DNA from: Bacteroidia bacterium
Lineage (GTDB): Bacteria; Bacteroidota; Bacteroidia; Flavobacteriales; NORP286
Assembly (NCBI GenBank): GCA_016763665.1
Contig: JAESTI010000357.1
Location: forward strand, 1 to 7,174
Reading direction: 5' to 3'
DNA length: 7,174 nt
The notes beneath the pieces were generated by a model. It was not told the DNA's origin. It worked only from the letters and a program-made list of their open reading frames with translations, and searched no databases. Shown here one piece after another: positions 1 through 5,800 of the stretch. Position 1 is the first letter of the stretch, and each line of letters starts with the position of its first letter. A program made the position numbers and the translations under genes.

Positions 1-2450
1 TCTAAAATATTCCATGTGTGATTTCCGGAAATGGCATAGTATTTCTTGAAGAAATAATTTAACCCGATGCTGAATCCTTGTGTTGTAACTACATCTGATG
101 AATTAGCAGTTACCCTGTAGAATTGAATAGGAATAATATTACCTCCAGTATCAATAGGAGAGGTAGCTCCTATTTTATATCCTATAAAATCCCTATACCA
201 ACTGTGGTAGTAACTGGCATCAATAAAAATATTTTTTACAAGCGATCCTTTATACCCAACTTCAATCGTTTTGACCTTTTCCGGCCTTACAGCAGGAACA
301 TCAAAAAATACTAACGTATCCTTTTTTAGAGAATTATAATAATCAAATAACGAATTAATAGTGACCAAAATAGAATCGATCCCATTAACATTTCCAAGCA
401 AAATAGCTCTTCCAACATTATAATACAGGAACTGATCCTGAAGCGTTGGGTTCCGTATCGCTGAGCTAAAGGATAAACGAAATGCGTTTTTATTACTTTG
501 TAAATAAACAGCAGAAACTGCAGGAGATACCAGGTAATCAAAATTTTCATTCTTATCCAGCCTTGTAGTACTGGTTAGGATCAACTTTTCTCTTAAAATT
601 CTTTTTTCTAAACTGGAATAGAAACCAAACTCTGAGTTTGTGATCAACACATTATTGGTATCGCTAAAAATAGTGCCATTTGATTTGGGATTATATTTTC
701 GGTAATTACCTCCAATTAATATATTCATAAAGCGTGGTGTGAACTTATATTCTGCCTGTATATGGGAAAGGGAAGATCTGTCAAAGAATTTAGACCCACC
801 TTCTGCATAAGTAGTCTTAGAAATTATTTCTTTAAATAATGAATCATATCTCTCTGTGCCTGGCTCAAAACTTGCCAGGTTAGTAGGTGTATTACCGATC
901 TCATCAGCAAAATCTCTTGCTTGTTGATGCCAATAGGCCATGGAGTCTGCATTCTCCTGCATCACTTTATCAGCAGCATCATAAGTAGAATCAGCAGTAT
1001 CTCCAAACCATAGGCTAGGATATTTTTGGGGGTTAGGGAAGCCTGGTAGTTTCCAGATCTTGCCGCGAACATTTTGCAAATAATAACTGGAATAATCTTG
1101 TCCCCAGTCTGAATTTGATTTGGAAGCTTGCTGTAATAGTAATGCTGTAAATACTGCATCATATGAATCCCCTGCATCTTCATGAGTCCTGTAGGCCTTG
1201 ATATAGAATTTACCGGGTTTCTTAATTTCAATTCTATGCTGTTGGAATTGAATATTCTTGAGGCTGTATCGGTTATCACCCTGGTATACTGTGGTGCCTG
1301 ATCCAAAATTATAAGCATACAACGCCTCTATATCATGAGTTAGCTTATAGTGCATTGAACCGGCTAGTTTTAAATTCTCAGTATCATAGTCAACTAGGTC
1401 TACTTCCTTATAACCGGTTCGGTAATAAATGCCAAGCCCCGGGAAATTTCTTCTGCCGTAATCACTTGTATAGTTATTAGTTCCATTCGTAAGATTCTCA
1501 TCTCCGTAAATATTAATAGCATCATATCCACCCCAGTTATCCTTACTTACCAGGGATTGAGCGGTAGTGTCATAATTTGTTGCTTCAAAATCATTAGCAC
1601 GTAAATAATACATGTTGAATTTATAAGCGAATTTGTCTTTTCCGGCTTTGTTCTTTATCACATCTGCATAACGGATAGCTGTTTCAAGAAACACGCTACC
1701 TTTTACCATCACCGTTAACCCTTTATGAATGAAGGGGTTTTTAGTGGTCATATTGATCACGCCATTAAAAGCGTTGGGTCCGTAAAGGGCACTATTGGCT
1801 CCAGCTATTATTTCAACTTTTTGCAGATCAATTTCAGAAGTCCCCAGAAAATTACCTAATGAAAAACTCAGGCCGGGTGCTTGATTGTCAACACCATCAA
1901 TAAGTTGAAGTGATCTTACGGGACTTGTGCTGTTAAATCCTCTTGTATTAATAATTTTAAATCCCAGACTTGCAGATGTAAGGTCAACCCCTTTTAGCAG
2001 ACCCAATCCATCATAAAAATTGGAAGAGGGTGTTTCCCTAATGGCTATTATGTCCATGTATTCAACGGTAACAGGAGATTCTTTTAGCTTTTCAGTAAGC
2101 CGGCTATCAATTATCTCGACATCTTCAAGCTGCACATTCTCTTCTAAGAGCCTGAACTTTACCTTTTTTGCAAAAGTTTTTACTTCAAATTCTTTTGTGG
2201 CGTATCCCACATAAGAAATCTGCAATTGAATGGGCGGATCCTGGGAAACTTCCAACTCAAACTTTCCATCTTCATTGGTAGTTGTACCTTGAGTAGTGCC
2301 TTTAATGATTACTGAAGCTCCTATCAGCGGTTCGTTTGTCTCATCATCAAGCAATATTCCTTTGATCTTATCCTGTGCACATGATAGAATTGGCAACAGG
2401 ATTAATAAAATGAAACAGGCAATTAAGCCGAAGTAATTAGAAGTTTTCAC
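1..2450 (-). CDS. TonB-dependent outer-membrane receptor with CarboxypepD_reg-like domain, 3' end missing
   Basis: This is an outer-membrane active transporter that takes up a ligand using energy from TonB-ExbBD. The frame is open from a GTG at 2450 to the window edge (816 codons plus 2 bases). The start is fixed by an in-frame TAA two codons upstream and by the signal peptide that follows at once: MKTS, a hydrophobic core, then SCA before Q26. Residues 29-108 are a carboxypeptidase-regulatory-like beta-sandwich (EPLIGASVIIKGT, NEDGKFEL, ISYVGY). A TonB-box-like stretch (EDVEIID) lies near 109-115. The plug spans about 116-235, with TRGFN at 169-173 and SALYGPNAFNGVIN at 220-233. The barrel follows, with family-typical NPTLQDQ at 667-673 and PEKVKTIEVGYK at 723-734. 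No STN domain is present, and no SusD-like gene is visible. From the position of the PEKV motif I expect roughly 60-150 residues to be missing. The substrate is unknown. Residues about 370-560 look like long loop-rich, Asp/Ser/Tyr-rich segments, possibly extracellular. Confidence 0.96.
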   Translation of the reverse strand, partial: MKTSNYFGLIACFILLILLPILSCAQDKIKGILLDDETNEPLIGASVIIKGTTQGTTTNEDGKFELEVSQDPPIQLQISYVGYATKEFEVKTFAKKVKFRLLEENVQLEDVEIIDSRLTEKLKESPVTVEYMDIIAIRETPSSNFYDGLGLLKGVDLTSASLGFKIINTRGFNSTSPVRSLQLIDGVDNQAPGLSFSLGNFLGTSEIDLQKVEIIAGANSALYGPNAFNGVINMTTKNPFIHKGLTVMVKGSVFLETAIRYADVIKNKAGKDKFAYKFNMYYLRANDFEATNYDTTAQSLVSKDNWGGYDAINIYGDENLTNGTNNYTSDYGRRNFPGLGIYYRTGYKEVDLVDYDTENLKLAGSMHYKLTHDIEALYAYNFGSGTTVYQGDNRYSLKNIQFQQHRIEIKKPGKFYIKAYRTHEDAGDSYDAVFTALLLQQASKSNSDWGQDYSSYYLQNVRGKIWKLPGFPNPQKYPSLWFGDTADSTYDAADKVMQENADSMAYWHQQARDFADEIGNTPTNLASFEPGTERYDSLFKEIISKTTYAEGGSKFFDRSSLSHIQAEYKFTPRFMNILIGGNYRKYNPKSNGTIFSDTNNVLITNSEFGFYSSLEKRILREKLILTSTTRLDKNENFDYLVSPAVSAVYLQSNKNAFRLSFSSAIRNPTLQDQFLYYNVGRAILLGNVNGIDSILVTINSLFDYYNSLKKDTLVFFDVPAVRPEKVKTIEVGYKGSLVKNIFIDASYYHSWYRDFIGYKIGATSPIDTGGNIIPIQFYRVTANSSDVVTTQGFSIGLNYFFKKYYAISGNHTWNIL
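2376..2450 (-). other. Signal peptide of the TonB-dependent receptor
   Basis: Residues 1-25 have a Lys at position 2, a hydrophobic core (LIACFILLILLP) and a small-residue end SCA before Gln26, which suits signal peptidase I cleavage between A25 and Q26. The sequence ILSC also weakly resembles a lipobox, with Cys24 as the candidate lipid-bearing residue. I favour plain signal peptidase I because Leu at -2 is a poor lipobox fit and AQ junctions are usual for Bacteroidota receptors. Confidence 0.8.
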
Positions 2451-2480
2451 TTTACTTTATGCTTATTGAACTCTATTACG

Positions 2481-2511
2481 TATAAGTACGAATATTAGTT
2501 TATATAAGCAA
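2481..2511 (-). promoter_or_regulatory. Weak candidate promoter for the TonB receptor
   Basis: On the minus strand, TTG (plus 2509-2511) is followed after 20 bases by TACTTATA (plus 2481-2488). This loosely fits the Bacteroidota sigma-ABfr pattern of TTTG, about 19 bases, then TAnnTTTG. Only four of six fixed bases of the -7 element match. The distance to the GTG start (about 30 bases) is plausible. In an AT-rich gap a match of this quality could be chance. Confidence 0.2.
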
Positions 2512-2583
2512 TCTCCTGCGATTAATCAGAGTCGGAGATCGCTTTCCCGAGAAGTCGGGACAAGCTGTTCCTCGCGATGACGA
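2509..2583. repeat. REP-like palindromic intergenic element
   Basis: This GC-richer island (about 58% G+C by hand count over 2529-2583) sits in a very AT-rich gap and has nested inverted repeats. The core hairpin at 2541-2565 pairs GCTT-TCCCGA with TCGGGA-AAGC around a GAAG loop, with one bulged C at 2561. A further ATCTCC (2511-2516) is complementary to GGAGAT (2534-2539), and ATCGC (2538-2542) to GCGAT (2574-2578), so alternative folds exist. Phrases such as GAGATCGCTT and CCTCGCGATGACG recall small dispersed repeats common between genes in Bacteroidota genomes. That resemblance is from memory, and only one copy is visible here. It lacks a T-run on either side, so it is not a good terminator. 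Confidence 0.6.
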
Positions 2584-2637
2584 AAATTTTATTTCCAATT
2601 GGTCAGCGGGTTATAAATTGGATTCATTTCCTTTCGT

Positions 2638-2651
2638 TTCACATAAGTGAA
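2638..2651. promoter_or_regulatory. Short dyad, possible operator
   Basis: TTCAC and GTGAA form a perfect 5-base inverted repeat around ATAA. Its spacing would suit a dimeric DNA-binding protein, and it lies about 150 bases upstream of the protease start. No regulator is visible in the window and dyads of this length arise by chance, so this is only a candidate. Confidence 0.2.
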
Positions 2652-2724
2652 TACTAATACTTGTGACGAGATATTTTATACTTATTACATTTCTTTTATT
2701 AATCTTTACTTTTCTCTTCCTACT

Positions 2725-2755
2725 TTAGTCTCGTGTTTCATGATTTGTAGATTTA
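2725..2755 (+). promoter_or_regulatory. Weak candidate promoter for the protease gene
   Basis: TTAG at 2725-2728, a 19-base spacer and TAGATTTA at 2748-2755 approximate the Bacteroidota consensus TTTG, 19 bases, TAnnTTTG, with one mismatch in each element. It would give a 5' leader of roughly 40 bases before the ATG at 2802. No better match was seen in the gap. Confidence 0.3.
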
Positions 2756-2801
2756 TTTACTAGGTCAGGAACTCTTTTCGGTTTGATCCTTTGGAATTAA
2801 T

Positions 2802-2867
2802 ATGAAGACATTTTTTAAACTCATCTTATTCAATTTAGTATTTCAACTTACATTCAATGTTTATGGT
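2802..2867 (+). other. Signal peptide of the M43 protease
   Basis: Residues 1-22 have Lys at positions 2 and 6, a Phe/Leu-rich hydrophobic core (LILFNLVFQLTF) and a VYG end before Gln23, fitting Sec export with signal peptidase I cleavage. No lipobox cysteine is present. Confidence 0.85.
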
Positions 2868-5800
2868 CAGGGTACCAATAATTTAGATCAAAATATAAAT
2901 GTAAAAACTAAATCTGATCAAGTAATTAGTAATAAATTTTGTGCTACTGATCATTTGACTGACATAATCTTCAAAAAATTCCCTTCCCTGAAACAAAGGC
3001 AAGAAGCCATAGATCGTAATATTTATTTGATAAAAACTGGTAGTCAAAGGTCAAATACAGTACTAGCCAGCTACACAATTCCGATGGTTGTACATATTAT
3101 ACATAACAATGGTTCCGAAAATATTCCTGATAACCAGGTTATTGATGGTATCCAGCATCTTAATGATGCTTTTGCTAATGTTGGATTTTACGACCCTACT
3201 ACCGGTGTTGATGTTGAAATAGATTTCTGTCTTGCCAAGCAAGATGAAAATGGAGAATTTACTACAGGTATTAACAGAGTCCAGTCATCTCTAACAGATA
3301 TGATTATGGAAACCCAGGATTTGGATGTCAAAAATTTGATTCGATGGGACCCAACTTTGTATTTGAATTTTTGGTTGGTAAATACAATCACTTCACAATC
3401 AATGGGACCGGGTGTAGCGGGATATGCTTACTTTCCGTCATCGCATGGAAACCCTGAAGATGGTATTGTAGTTGAATCTTATTTATTCGGTAGTTCTGAA
3501 GATAATTCAAAGGTACATGTGCATGAAGTTGGACACTATCTTGGTTTATATCATACTTTTCAGGATGGTTGTGCCAACAATAACTGCCTGAAGGATGGCG
3601 ATAAGGTATGCGATACCCCTCCGGATGCTTCTACAGCATCTGTATCATGCAATACATCAATAAATACTTGTACAACAGATGAAGATGACACTTCTGCAAG
3701 TAACCCTTTCCGTCCGATTTCCCTTGGCGGTTTAGGTGATCAGGATGATATGTTCATCAATTACATGGACTATGGTTTTCAAGTTTGCCAATCTGCAATT
3801 TCCGAAGGACAAAAGGATAGAATGATCAGTTCATTAACTACCGTAAGAAGTAGTTTGTTGCAATCTTATGGGTGTGCAGATCCATGCACCAATCTAATCT
3901 CAGCTTCTTTTCTTAGCAGTGATACAATTATCAATGTAGATGACGTGGTACTGTTTACAAATACCTCAACAGGTGCTGTAACAGACTATGAGTGGCAAAT
4001 TGATGGAATTCCTTTCTCTACTGCTCAAGATACTTCATATGTTTTCACAATAAAGGGGAATCATATCATAAGCCTTATTGCTTCCAACAGTGACTCAGCA
4101 TGCGCACGGAAATATTCAACAATTATACAAGTGAATTGCCCGGTTAGTTCTTCATTTACAGCCAGTGCAATCAATGTGAACCTCGGATTCACGGTCGATT
4201 TTACAAATACCAGTATTGGTGCAACCAGTTACGAATGGTTTATAGATGGAGCTTCACAAGGAACTACTACCAACATGAATTACGCCTTTAACAATGCAGG
4301 AGGATATACCATTGATTTGGTTGCAAATAGCGCATCCTGTTCAGATACTTCAGATTTTACATATATACAGGTCGGAAGTTGTAATGGCAAGGAGTGGAAT
4401 AATTGGTATTTCGGATATAGTGGTGGAATTACTTTTAACAGTGGTGACCCGATTCCTATTACAAATAACGCGTTAAGCCAATATGAGGGAAGCGCATCTA
4501 TTTCTCATAAAAATACAGGAGATTTACTGTTTTACACTGATGGACAAGAAGTATATGATTCAACACACAATACCATGCCCAATGGAGACGGATTATATGG
4601 TGGATTTCAGTCATCTCAATCTGCCCTAATTGTTCCTCTGCCCGGTGATTCTACAATGTACTTTGTTTTCACAGCAAGTGAGTACAGCGATAATTATGGC
4701 CTGAATTTCTCAATGGTGGATATGACCTTAAATGGCGGATTGGGTGATGTTACAATAAAAAATTCAAATTTACTGGCAAACGCTACTGAAAAGCTAACAG
4801 CAATACAACACTTTAATGGGATAGACTATTGGGTGTTGGCACATGGATCCGGCTCTAATAGGTTCTATGCATGGCTTGTAACATCTGCCGGAATTACTGA
4901 CACAATAATTTCCAGTGTAGGAACAGTGAATGCAGGTGCTAATAATTATAATAGTAAAGGTTGTATGAAAATTTCTCCTAATGGGAAAAAATTGGCATCA
5001 GCTCTTTTTGAATTAAAAAAAGTTGAACTATTTGATTTTGATAATCAAACCGGTGTGCTTTCAAATGCTATTACCTTAGAAGGCATGGGTTATGATTATG
5101 GTGTTTGTTTTTCACCTGATAATTCTAAATTATTTGTAACTACCTTCGAATGGGATAGCCCGGAGTACATATATCAATTTGACATTCGACCTGGTGATTC
5201 TGTGGGGATTATGGCTACAAGATTCTTAATAGATTCCGCTAGCGTTTTTGGGGCAATGCAGTTGGGCCCTGATGGAAAAATATATATGGCCAGAGATGGA
5301 CCGGAATATTTACCTGTTATTAATTATCCCAATGGCCTTGGATTAGCATGTGATTTTGTGATGGAAGGATTTTTTGGGGATGGTGGTTACAGTTCCCATG
5401 GCATGGTTAATAATATTGAATGTCATTTTTGCGGGGTGCCTAAAGTTGTATTCAAATATGAATTACCGCGATGCCCAGACTTAATGGTTGAATTTTTTGA
5501 TCAGACCTATAATTTATGTGATTCATCCTATTCTTATTGTTGGGATTTCGGAGATGGGTCTGTGCTGGACACAACTCGAAATCCTGCGCATCAATATGAT
5601 TCCTCAGGAACCTATACAGTTACCCTCACTGTTTCTAATGGGACATTGTCTGATAGCCTATCCAAAGATTTAGCAATCAATATTGTAAGCTATATAGAAT
5701 TCAAATACGATACTGTTTGCGAGGGATTGCCAACTCAATTTTATGGCATTCCCCCTTGTGATACTTCTATTATATCCTGGTTGTGGGATTTTGGAGATGG

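Larger units (their letters stand above)
2451..2801. promoter_or_regulatory. Divergent intergenic region (351 bases)
   Basis: This gap separates the two divergent start codons, so it must hold promoters for both genes unless transcription enters from elsewhere. It is strongly AT-rich except for the repeat-like element at about 2509-2583. It also holds palindromes GATTAATC (2520-2527) and CCAATTGG (2595-2602) and the dyad at 2638-2651. No convincing open frame, tRNA or riboswitch was seen. Neither gene has a strong Shine-Dalgarno sequence, which is usual in Bacteroidota: the receptor start is preceded by ATAAAGTAAA and the protease start by TTTGGAATTAAT. Confidence 0.7.

Noticed and set aside
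326..550. Minus-strand open frame with a hydrophobic, membrane-like translation
   Set aside because: It is a shadow frame of the receptor gene, whose own frame carries the family-typical NPTLQDQ motif across the same bases.
962..1318. Minus-strand open frame of 118 codons
   Set aside because: It lies wholly inside the receptor gene in a different frame, and its translation lacks recognisable domains. The receptor frame there reads as good barrel sequence.
2020..2214. Plus-strand open frame antisense to the receptor's N-terminal region
   Set aside because: It is Ser/Phe-rich low-complexity translation, expected from the antisense of the receptor's regulatory-domain and plug coding sequence.
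1..2450. SusC-type annotation for the receptor
   Set aside because: There is a regulatory-like domain and plug, but no SusD partner is visible, and the NPTLQDQ/PEKV barrel motifs fit other Bacteroidota TonB receptors better. A polysaccharide role cannot be supported.
2541..2565. Hairpin considered as an intrinsic terminator
   Set aside because: No T-run follows the stem on either strand, and it lies between two divergent starts, where a terminator for either gene makes no sense.
3188..3391. Minus-strand open frame antisense to the protease domain
   Set aside because: The plus-strand frame has continuous M43 sequence here, and the antisense product has no recognisable features.
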